NCBI GenBank assembly: GCA_015229045.1
Contig: JADGCJ010000171.1
Span: 1 to 6,778, forward strand
Direction: 5' to 3'
Length of the DNA stretch: 6,778 bases
Origin: Magnetococcales bacterium
Lineage (GTDB): Bacteria; Pseudomonadota; Magnetococcia; Magnetococcales; DC0425bin3
The notes beneath the pieces were generated by a model. That model saw nothing but the letters and a program-made list of their open reading frames with translations. It was not told where the DNA came from and made no database searches. This document shows, piece after piece, positions 1-5,832 of the stretch; position 1 is the first letter of the stretch; each line of letters opens with the position of its first letter. A program made the translations under genes and the position numbers.

Positions 1-13
1 AGGGTGGGGGGGA

Positions 14-53
14 TTGGGGGGCGGTTCACCGCCCCCCAAGGTCTTGGTTTTTT
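14..53 (+). terminator. Putative intrinsic terminator of a gene left of the window
   Basis: A perfect 11-bp stem lies at 14-24 and 29-39 (TTGGGGGGCGG / CCGCCCCCCAA) around a TTCA loop. It is followed by a short CCAA-GGTC-TTGG hairpin (36-47), which shares bases with the big stem, and by six T residues at 48-53. A GC-rich stem with a downstream T-tract on the plus strand fits a rho-independent terminator for a plus-strand gene entering from the left. The T-tract begins 9 nt after the large stem, further than usual, so termination may rely on the second hairpin or be weak. There is no T-tract on the minus-strand side. Confidence 0.5.
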
Positions 54-233
54 GTCTTTCCGAAACATCAAGCCATTTTTTTGTCGCCGGGCTGTTTGCC
101 TGCAACCACTCACAGATGCGCTCTTTATACCGGATCTGCTTGGCGCACAATCGCCAGCCTTTCTATTGGCAGGGGTTGCAGAACCTGCCCATGCAATGGT
201 TCACTATCGGCAGCCAGACCATTTGCCATACAG

Positions 234-240
234 GGAGGAG
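234..240 (+). promoter_or_regulatory. Ribosome binding site deciding the Sel1-protein start
   Basis: GGAGGAG ends 4 nt before the ATG at 245. The reading frame is open back to position 14, so this strong Shine-Dalgarno site, together with the signal peptide beginning at this ATG, is what fixes the start. None of the upstream in-frame ATGs combines such a site with a signal-peptide N-terminus. Confidence 0.8.
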
Positions 241-244
241 AAAG

Positions 245-1381
245 ATGCAGCGGTTTACACAATGGGTGATTGTACTCTTGTTGCTGGCCATGTCGGGGCC
301 GGTGGTTGCCCAGGATGATCTGGCTGCCGTGCGCAAGGCTGCCGAACAGGGGGACGCCATGGCCCAGAACAATCTGGGTGTGCTCTATGCCACGGGTCAA
401 GGGGTGCCCCGGAACCATGAAAAGTCGCTCCACTGGTATCGGATGGCCGCCCAGCAGGGGCATGCCATTGCCCAGTACAATCTGGGCGGGCTCTATTATC
501 AGGGTCAGGGGGTGCCCAGGGATGAGCGGGAGGCGGCCAAATGGTACCGGATCTCTGCCCAGCAGGGATATGCGGCTGCCCAGTACAACCTGGGCAGAAT
601 GTATGCGGTGGGTGAAGGGGTGAGCAGGGATCTGGCACAGGCCCACCACTGGCTGGATCTGGCGGCTGCCCAGGGGGATGGGGATGCCATGCACGATCGT
701 GACCTGGTTGCCAAACAGATGCCTCCCCCAGTAGTCGCCCAGGCGCAGAAGGTGACGAGGGATGAGAAGCCGGTGCAACAGGAAAAGCCGGTGCTACGAG
801 AGGAAAAGCCGGTGGTGCAGGAGGAAAAGCCAGTGATGCAGGAGGAAAAGCCGGTGCTGCAGGAGGAAAAGCCGGTGGTGCGTGAGGAAAAGCCGGTGGT
901 GAGCGAGGAAAAGCCGGTGATGCAGGAGGAGAAACCAGAGCGGGAGTTGCGCAAAACGGAGGTTGCGCCACTGCGGGTGGTGGCCTCTCCCTCCCAGGCC
1001 GAGCCTCCTGCCCAGGCGGACGCGCCCTCCCAACCGCTCCCGCCCGCCGAGGAGATTGAGCAGACCGTCCAGGCCTGGGCAAAGGCGTGGGCATCCAGGA
1101 ATGTGGAAGAGTATCTCTCTTTTTACTCCAGCAACTCTTTTGTTCCCACAAAACATCCCAACTGGGATGCCTGGAAAAGTCATCGGCAGAACACCATCCA
1201 GTCTGCCCGCACCATACGGGTCTCCCTGTCGGCCATCCAGGTCAAGATGATGGATGCGACCCATGCGCAATGTTCATTTGTGCAGGACTTTTCGTCAAAC
1301 ACGCTTCAAGTGAAGAGCAACAAGGTGCTGACGCTGCAAAAGGAGGAGGGAGGTTGGAAAATTGTGCGGGAGCATAACTGA
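245..1381 (+). CDS. Exported Sel1-repeat protein with EKP-repeat linker and NTF2-like C-terminal domain
   Basis: The product is 378 aa. Residues 1-22 are a Sec signal peptide: hydrophobic VIVLLLLAMSGPVVA, probably cut after VVA before QDD, so the mature protein is periplasmic or surface-associated. Three consecutive 36-residue Sel1-like repeats follow (about 37-72, 73-108, 109-144), each of the form AQYNLGxxYxxGxGVxRD...A..W...AAxQG. Residues 173-232 are nine short EEKPV-type units, a charged extended linker. After a Pro/Ala-rich segment, residues 270-378 resemble the NTF2/SnoaL-like domains found at the C-terminus of some L,D-transpeptidase (Cds6-type) and TPR proteins: WAKAW...EEYLSFYS...F.P...W..., ending in LTLQKEEGGWKIVRE. 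Sel1 repeats usually mediate protein-protein contacts. I infer a scaffold in the cell envelope, but substrate and partner are unknown and no catalytic motif is visible. It converges on hsdR with a 60-bp gap and appears functionally unrelated to it. Confidence 0.85.
   Translation: MQRFTQWVIVLLLLAMSGPVVAQDDLAAVRKAAEQGDAMAQNNLGVLYATGQGVPRNHEKSLHWYRMAAQQGHAIAQYNLGGLYYQGQGVPRDEREAAKWYRISAQQGYAAAQYNLGRMYAVGEGVSRDLAQAHHWLDLAAAQGDGDAMHDRDLVAKQMPPPVVAQAQKVTRDEKPVQQEKPVLREEKPVVQEEKPVMQEEKPVLQEEKPVVREEKPVVSEEKPVMQEEKPERELRKTEVAPLRVVASPSQAEPPAQADAPSQPLPPAEEIEQTVQAWAKAWASRNVEEYLSFYSSNSFVPTKHPNWDAWKSHRQNTIQSARTIRVSLSAIQVKMMDATHAQCSFVQDFSSNTLQVKSNKVLTLQKEEGGWKIVREHN
761..940 (+). repeat. Nine-unit 21-bp tandem repeat coding EEKPV heptads
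   Basis: The units begin at 761 (18 nt), 779, 800, 821, 842, 863, 884, 905 and 926 (15 nt, truncated). They encode (D/Q/E)EKPV followed by two variable residues, VQ, MQ, LQ, VR or VS. The core gaggaaaagccggtg is nearly identical at DNA level in the central copies, while the last one or two codons of each unit vary. The in-frame 21-bp period allows copy-number change without a frameshift. The product is an alternating Glu/Lys/Pro linker, probably extended, between the Sel1 repeats and the C-terminal domain, reminiscent of the Pro-rich periplasmic spacers of TonB-like proteins. Confidence 0.95.
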
Positions 1382-1441
1382 ATGGTCGCCGCAAAGGTCA
1401 AGCGCATTGGGTGACAGAGGTTTGGAACCCTGGCTCTGCGG

Positions 1442-4400
1442 TCATGGATGCGGCTCAGGGAAACGGGAGACGCCTCCATTGGCTCTCTCCGGCTGTTTCG
1501 TTTGTGTTTCGCCTCGCAACCGCAAGGCCTCATACAGGTTTGCTGGTCCCAACAAAATATCCCGCAATCCCTGGCGCACTTTCTCGGAGTCCAGTGCCTG
1601 TTTGCTCATGGTGGTGTGCGCGGTAAATGCGTCCATGATGGCGTTCATCAGTTCGCTGGCCAGATCAGGGGAGTTGGAAAACTGCTCCTTGGAGTTGTTG
1701 GTGGCCTGCTGGACCAGTGTGTGCGACTCCAGCAATTTGCCCTTCAGGACGTTGTTCACATAGATCAGCTTGTCGTCGTCGGAGAGTTCGCCCTCGAACA
1801 GGGTGTTGACCTTCTGGATAATCTCGTCCAGCAAAACCTTCTCTTTCTCCTGTACCGCACCACTGCCCGCCTCCGTCAGTGGTGCGAGCTTGTCGGCCTT
1901 TCCCTCAGTCAACGGCATATTCCGCTTGCCCTGGTTTTTAAGCTTGTGGTGGGTCAGAGTCACTTTGGAAAGATCGACCCCCTCCCGTTCACGTCCGAAC
2001 TCCAGCAGCGGCAGCAGACGACGGAAGAAGATCGCCCGCTTCTCGATGGCGGTGTTTTCGTAATGAAACAACTGCGCCAAGAACACATAAACCCGCAGAA
2101 ATGTCCCCAGGTCACGCTTGAACAGGAGCAGCACGTTCATCTCGTCCCTGGCCACTTGTTCCCCTTGCGCGTTGCCAACCGCCTGGGCGACCTGCAGCGC
2201 AGACTTTGCTGCGGCAAACCGTTTGAGCAGACAATCCGCCACTGGTCCTACGGCAGCCGTCAACTGGGCTTGGGATGCTCTTTGGTCTATTTCGACCATA
2301 ACCACTCGCTCGACCTCGGCATCACTGTACAAGCCGGTGGCGTCCAATTTGGCTCGCAGGTCGTAGACCAGATCGGGGTTGGTGACACCGGCCAGTTCCG
2401 CCGTCTCATAATAGATTTTGAAAGCGGCCAGAATCTCCTCTGGTTCGTTGACAAAATCGAGGATGAACGTGGTCTCCTTGCCCGGATGGGCACGGTTCAG
2501 ACGAGAGAGGGTCTGCACCGCCTGGATACCCGTGAGCCGCTTGTCCACATACATGCCGCACAGCAGCGGTTGGTCAAAGCCGGTCTGGAACTTGTTGGCC
2601 ACCAGCAGGATCTGATACTCATCCGTGTCGAAGGCTCCCCGGATGTCACGGCCTTTCAGGTTCGGGTTCAGCCGTGTGCTGGTCTCGGTGAAAGCATCTG
2701 GAGCGGACTCTTTGTCGATCACTTCACCAGAGAAGGCTACCAGAGTGTGGATTTTGTAGCCGGATTGCCTGATATAGCTATTGATTGCCGACTGCCAGCG
2801 CACCGCCTCCAAACGGCTGCCGACCACCACCATCGCCTTGGCCAGACCGCCCAGCAACGGCGCAACATTCTCCCGGAAGTGTTCCACCACCACCTGAACC
2901 TTCTGGCTGATATTGTAGGGGTGCAGACGTACCCAGCGCATGATGCTTTTGACAGCTTCGCCGCGCTCTACCTCTTTATCATCCAACTCCTTGCCGGCCT
3001 GGGCCAATTTGAAGGCCAGTTTGTACGGCGTGTAGTTTTTCAGTACGTCCAGGATAAAGCCTTCTTCGATGGCCTGACGCATGGAATAGACGTGGAAAGG
3101 GGCGGGCAGGTTGCTCTGGCTGGCGGGTTGAGCAGGGTCGGGGCGGCGTCCGAATAGTTCCAGCGTCTTGGCCTTGGGGGTGGCGGTGAAGGCCACATAG
3201 GTGATGTGGGCCTCGTTGGCCCGTGCGGCCATTTGCGCAAGCAGCAGATCTTCGCTGCTGACCTCGCCGCCATCTTTCAGCTCTTCTATTTCATGCGCGG
3301 ACAGCACCATCTTGAGCCGGGAGGCCGCCTCGCCGGTCTGGGAGGAGTGGGCCTCGTCGGCGATCACTGCGAACCGCTTGTTCTGGGTGGCCGCCAGTTC
3401 ATGCACCGCCTGCAACGCGAAGGGAAAGGTCTGAATGGTGCAGACCACTATTTTTTTGCCTCCTGACAGTGCCTGGGCCAGTTCGCCGCTCTTGCTCTGC
3501 TGCTCACCGGTAATACTGGCCACGACCCCAGCGACGCGCTCAAAGTCAAAGAGGGCATCCCGCAACTGGGCATCAATGACCGTGCGATCACTGACCACCA
3601 GCACCGAATCAAACAGCTTGGTGTTGTCGGCATCGTGCAGATCGGCCAGAAAGTGGGCGGTCCAGGCGATGGAGTTGGTTTTGCCCGAGCCTGCGGAGTG
3701 CTGGATCAAATATTTCTCTCCTGGCCCCTCTTTCAGCACTGCCGCCAGCAGTTTACGGGTGACATCGAGTTGTTGGTAGCGTGGGAAGAGGATGGCAGAG
3801 ATTTGCCTCTTGCTGTCCCGCTTGGTGACCATGTAGCGACCGAGAATTTCCAGCCAGGAGTCCCGCGCCCATACCTCTTCCCACAGGTAGGCGGTGCGAT
3901 GGCCGTTGGGGTTGAGGGGGTTGCCTTTGCCGCCCCCATCGCCCCGGTTGAAGGGCAGGAAACGGGTGGTGGCTCCCGTCAGTTTGGTGGTCATCCACAC
4001 TTCAGAATTGCTGACGGCAAAATGGACCAGGGCACCGCGTGGAAAATCCAGCAGCGGTTCGGTATGACCCTTGAGCCTGGGGTTGCGGTCGAAGCGGTAC
4101 TGGTCCACCGCATCCTCGACGGACTGGGTGAAGTCGCTCTTCAACTCGACCGTGGCCACGGCCAGGCCGTTGACGAACAGCAGCAGGTCGAGGCTGTTCT
4201 CGTTGCGGAGGGAATAACGCACCTGCCGTACCACCCGCAACCGATTGGCCCCGTATTGGGCTTGCAAGTCGGGGTTCATGGCGAGTGAGGGTTTGAACCG
4301 GGCGAGGAGCAACGGCTGACGCACTCCCGCCAACTCTACGCCATGGCGCAACACCTCCAGGGTGCCCCGGTCATCCAACTGCTTGCGAACGCGATTGAGC

Positions 4401-4609
4401 AGGGTGGTTTCGGCTTCCGCACCATGGTTTTTGTGCAACGCTTCCCAGGCCTTGGGCTGGGTCTCCTGCAGCCAGGCCAGCAGGTCCGCCGGGAACAAGG
4501 CCCGCTGGCGGTCGTAGTGCGCGGCATCGTTCGGGTCATAGAGCCAACCCTGGGCGGCCAGATGCTGGCAGATGTCGTTTTCGAGCTCAACCTCTTTGTG
4601 CAGGCTCAT
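1442..4609 (-). CDS. hsdR: Type I restriction endonuclease subunit R (HsdR)
   Basis: The product is 1055 aa, close to the 1038 aa of EcoR124I HsdR (type IC). It is the ATP-driven translocase and nuclease subunit that joins M2S to cleave unmethylated DNA. The N-terminal PD-(D/E)xK nuclease shows D141, then E155-L-K157 (the same D-x13-ExK spacing as EcoR124I), and a downstream Q170-Y171 region. SF2 motor motifs are intact: Walker A SAGSGKT at 305-311, Walker B DEAH at 418-421, motif III TAT at 475-477, GFDQP at 677-681, and the motif VI region TLSRLNR at 700-706. The remaining ~300 residues form the helical C-terminal region that typically docks onto the methylase. The ATG at 4609 is chosen because GAGGAG lies 7 nt upstream. 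A GTG 14 codons earlier (4651) has no ribosome site and falls inside the operator-like array. No frameshift or missing key residue is seen, so it looks functional. It is separated from fic by 119 bp, unlike the overlapping hsdS-fic pair, and probably has its own promoter. Confidence 0.96.
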   Translation of the reverse strand: MSLHKEVELENDICQHLAAQGWLYDPNDAAHYDRQRALFPADLLAWLQETQPKAWEALHKNHGAEAETTLLNRVRKQLDDRGTLEVLRHGVELAGVRQPLLLARFKPSLAMNPDLQAQYGANRLRVVRQVRYSLRNENSLDLLLFVNGLAVATVELKSDFTQSVEDAVDQYRFDRNPRLKGHTEPLLDFPRGALVHFAVSNSEVWMTTKLTGATTRFLPFNRGDGGGKGNPLNPNGHRTAYLWEEVWARDSWLEILGRYMVTKRDSKRQISAILFPRYQQLDVTRKLLAAVLKEGPGEKYLIQHSAGSGKTNSIAWTAHFLADLHDADNTKLFDSVLVVSDRTVIDAQLRDALFDFERVAGVVASITGEQQSKSGELAQALSGGKKIVVCTIQTFPFALQAVHELAATQNKRFAVIADEAHSSQTGEAASRLKMVLSAHEIEELKDGGEVSSEDLLLAQMAARANEAHITYVAFTATPKAKTLELFGRRPDPAQPASQSNLPAPFHVYSMRQAIEEGFILDVLKNYTPYKLAFKLAQAGKELDDKEVERGEAVKSIMRWVRLHPYNISQKVQVVVEHFRENVAPLLGGLAKAMVVVGSRLEAVRWQSAINSYIRQSGYKIHTLVAFSGEVIDKESAPDAFTETSTRLNPNLKGRDIRGAFDTDEYQILLVANKFQTGFDQPLLCGMYVDKRLTGIQAVQTLSRLNRAHPGKETTFILDFVNEPEEILAAFKIYYETAELAGVTNPDLVYDLRAKLDATGLYSDAEVERVVMVEIDQRASQAQLTAAVGPVADCLLKRFAAAKSALQVAQAVGNAQGEQVARDEMNVLLLFKRDLGTFLRVYVFLAQLFHYENTAIEKRAIFFRRLLPLLEFGREREGVDLSKVTLTHHKLKNQGKRNMPLTEGKADKLAPLTEAGSGAVQEKEKVLLDEIIQKVNTLFEGELSDDDKLIYVNNVLKGKLLESHTLVQQATNNSKEQFSNSPDLASELMNAIMDAFTAHTTMSKQALDSEKVRQGLRDILLGPANLYEALRLRGETQTKQPERANGGVSRFPEPHP

Positions 4610-4616
4610 GGCGCGT

Positions 4617-4622
4617 CTCCTC
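4617..4622 (-). promoter_or_regulatory. hsdR ribosome binding site
   Basis: GAGGAG on the minus strand lies 7 nt before the ATG at 4609. This near-ideal Shine-Dalgarno site settles the hsdR start in favour of 4609 over the GTG at 4651. Confidence 0.8.
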
Positions 4623-4627
4623 TTGGT

Positions 4628-4655
4628 CGTTGTGTCTGCTGCAATCGACACAACG
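4628..4655 (-). repeat. 9-bp inverted repeat in the hsdR leader
   Basis: CGTTGTGTC (4628-4636) and GACACAACG (4647-4655) are perfect inverted repeats around a 10-nt spacer. On DNA they form part of the half-site array (copies a and b). In an hsdR mRNA they could fold into a stem-loop ending just upstream of the Shine-Dalgarno site, which starts 5 nt after the stem. It may act as an operator, an mRNA leader hairpin, or both. Confidence 0.6.
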
Positions 4656-4665
4656 GTATTTGTGT

Positions 4666-4693
4666 CTCATATTTTTCAAAATTACAGACACAA
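4666..4693 (-). promoter_or_regulatory. Candidate sigma70-type promoter for hsdR
   Basis: On the minus strand, TTGTGT (4688-4693) lies 16 bp before TATGAG (4666-4671). Matches to consensus are only partial (3/6 and 4/6). The -35 lies inside half-site d and the -10 overlaps half-site c, so a protein bound there would block RNA polymerase. The position suits a start near 4659 and a leader of about 50 nt. This is a weak call based on hexamers and position. Confidence 0.3.
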
Positions 4694-4709
4694 ATCTGTT
4701 TGTGTCTGT
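4684..4709 (-). repeat. 11-bp perfect inverted repeat after fic (half-sites d/e, possible weak terminator)
   Basis: ACAGACACAAA (4684-4694) and TTTGTGTCTGT (4699-4709) are perfect inverted repeats around a 4-nt spacer. Read on the minus strand, the stem comes 19 nt after the fic stop codon and is followed by AATTTT, so it could also act as a weak intrinsic terminator separating fic from hsdR. The stem is AT-rich and the T-run has only four bases, so an operator role is more likely. Confidence 0.6.
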
Positions 4710-4728
4710 TGCGTCAGACATAAGGCCG

Positions 4729-5832
4729 CTATAAAACATCTCGGCCTTCGCTGCAATTCAGCAAGTCGCGAAAGGCAAGAATGGCGGGACGCCGTCCGCT
4801 TTGTTCCTGGAGTGGCTGGAGGATACCGACCTCGCGCAGGTGGTGCAGAAAAGGCAAGGCCGTTTTCTTGGGAATGCCAGAGCGTTGGATAAAATCATTG
4901 GATTGAAAAATGGGACGGTCAAACAGGGTGTCCAGTATCCGCATGGCATGCTTCGAGCGGGTCAGTTCCATGATCCGATGTTTCATCTGTTCATAAAGTG
5001 CCAGGATTTCCCGCACTTTGTTGCTGTTGGTATGAGCCTGTTCCATGATGGCTTCCAGAAAAAACTCGATCCAACTCTCCCAATCCTTCTCCTGGCTGAT
5101 GCCACGCAGGCGAGCGTAATAGAGGTCGCGGTGACTCTCCAGATAGTCACTCAGGTAGAACATCGGGCTGGCCAGGGTGCGTTTCTGGAACAGGAACAGC
5201 GGTATCAGCAGGCGTCCAATGCGGCCATTGCCATCCTTGAACGGATGGATCAACTCAAATTGCGCATGCACGATGGCCACCTGTACCAGGGGATCAAAGT
5301 CATCTGCTGCGAGGTAGAGTTCCCAGGCTTCCAGGTGATCCCGCAGTTGCAGGGGAGAGGGGGGTACGAAAGTTGCCTGTTCCATCGTACATCCCGCCGC
5401 GCCGATCCAGTTTTGCTCGACCCGGAATTGACCGGGGGTTTTGTTGGCACCGCGCACGCTGTCCATCAGGAGCGCATGCATTTGGCAAACCAGCGACAGG
5501 GTGAGGGGGCGGTCCGCCAACGCTTCGGTGGCCAGTACCAGTGCCTTGCGGTAGTTGACGATCTCTTGAATATCCTGGGCCTTCTCCCCACCGAAATCGA
5601 TGCCCGCCTCGTATCCCAACACCTCGTCGACGGTGGCTTGTGTTCCTTCAATTTTTGAGGAAAGCACCGCCTCCCGGTTGGTCAGTGGTGACAGCATGAT
5701 CGAAGGGTTGATGACGCTTTGCAGCAGTCCGTCATACCGGGCCAGGGCCGCATTGGCGAGACCAACCTTGCGAATGATGCGGCCATAATCCAGGTCGGGT
5801 CGTGGCAGGGATTGGGGGATGTAGGGAATCAT
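4729..5832 (-). CDS. fic: Fic family protein (putative AMP-transferase), class II, with winged-helix tail
   Basis: The product is 367 aa. The Fic core carries the complete signature HPFKDGNGRIGR at residues 196-207: catalytic His196, Asp200 for Mg2+ binding, and Arg204 and Arg207 for nucleotide phosphates. This predicts AMP transfer from ATP to Tyr/Ser/Thr of a target protein. The N-terminal domain has SSKIEG at 58-63, matching the class II inhibitory helix motif (S/T)xxxE(G/N), so E62 should keep the enzyme autoinhibited. A flap-like segment, ATFVPPSP, lies at 153-160. Residues about 293-360 resemble the C-terminal winged helix common in this family (RILDTLF...SGIPKKTALPFLHHLREVGIL). The ATG overlaps the hsdS stop (ATGA, 4 bp) and has GGAG 8 nt upstream inside hsdS, so translation is coupled to hsdS. 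The target is unknown. By position it could be a toxin or guard linked to the restriction system, or a modifier of Hsd subunits; both are inference. Confidence 0.93.
   Translation of the reverse strand: MIPYIPQSLPRPDLDYGRIIRKVGLANAALARYDGLLQSVINPSIMLSPLTNREAVLSSKIEGTQATVDEVLGYEAGIDFGGEKAQDIQEIVNYRKALVLATEALADRPLTLSLVCQMHALLMDSVRGANKTPGQFRVEQNWIGAAGCTMEQATFVPPSPLQLRDHLEAWELYLAADDFDPLVQVAIVHAQFELIHPFKDGNGRIGRLLIPLFLFQKRTLASPMFYLSDYLESHRDLYYARLRGISQEKDWESWIEFFLEAIMEQAHTNSNKVREILALYEQMKHRIMELTRSKHAMRILDTLFDRPIFQSNDFIQRSGIPKKTALPFLHHLREVGILQPLQEQSGRRPAILAFRDLLNCSEGRDVL

Larger units (their letters stand above)
4629..4724. promoter_or_regulatory. Symmetric six-half-site operator-like array upstream of hsdR
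   Basis: Six copies of a TTTGTGTCTG-like decamer alternate in orientation. Copy a is at 4629-4638 (+, GTTGTGTCTG), b at 4645-4654 (-, GTTGTGTCGA), c at 4659-4668 (+, TTTGTGTCTC), d at 4685-4694 (-, exact), e at 4699-4708 (+, exact) and f at 4715-4724 (-, CTTATGTCTG). Pairs a/f, b/e and c/d are all centred on 4676.5, so the whole 96-bp block is one hyphenated palindrome. The central bases 4671-4682 (ATTTTT/CAAAAT) nearly extend it. Successive spacers are 6, 4, 16, 4 and 6 bp. Fixed spacing and alternating orientation are what cooperative dimers of a transcription regulator would need. The array fills the gap between the fic stop and the hsdR ribosome site and overlaps a candidate hsdR promoter. 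The regulator is unknown; a Xre- or C-protein-type controller outside the window, or the Fic winged-helix tail, are possibilities. Confidence 0.7.

Noticed and set aside
140..167. Possible promoter TTGGCG - 16 bp - TCTATT before the Sel1 gene
   Set aside because: Each hexamer matches the sigma70 consensus at only 4/6 and the region offers several equally weak alternatives, so no site can be singled out.
14..244. N-terminal extension of the Sel1 protein to an ATG at position 14
   Set aside because: The extension runs through the terminator hairpin, has no family similarity, and would bury the signal peptide that begins at 245 behind 77 residues.
505..954. Minus-strand frame coding tandem GFSS(C/R)xT repeats
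   Set aside because: This is the antisense reading of the 21-bp EEKPV repeat. The periodicity is inherited from the plus-strand gene, and no start region or domain supports it.
1415..1438. Inverted repeat CAGAG...CTCTG with inner GTT/AAC between the convergent genes
   Set aside because: The stem is short with a 5-nt bulge and has no T-tract on either strand, so it is not a convincing bidirectional terminator.
1448..3157. 569-codon open frame on the plus strand
   Set aside because: It lies antisense to hsdR, whose motifs are all intact. The translation shows no recognisable domain and looks like a GC-rich shadow frame.
4610..4651. HsdR start at the GTG at 4651 (14 extra residues)
   Set aside because: There is no Shine-Dalgarno site before it, it falls inside half-site b of the array, and the ATG at 4609 has GAGGAG at ideal spacing.
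4629..4724. CRISPR array or transposon ends as the explanation for the repeated TTTGTGTCTG motif
   Set aside because: The units are 10 bp, alternate in strand and have 4-16 bp spacers, unlike CRISPR repeats. No transposase gene, fragment or target duplication is seen in the gap.
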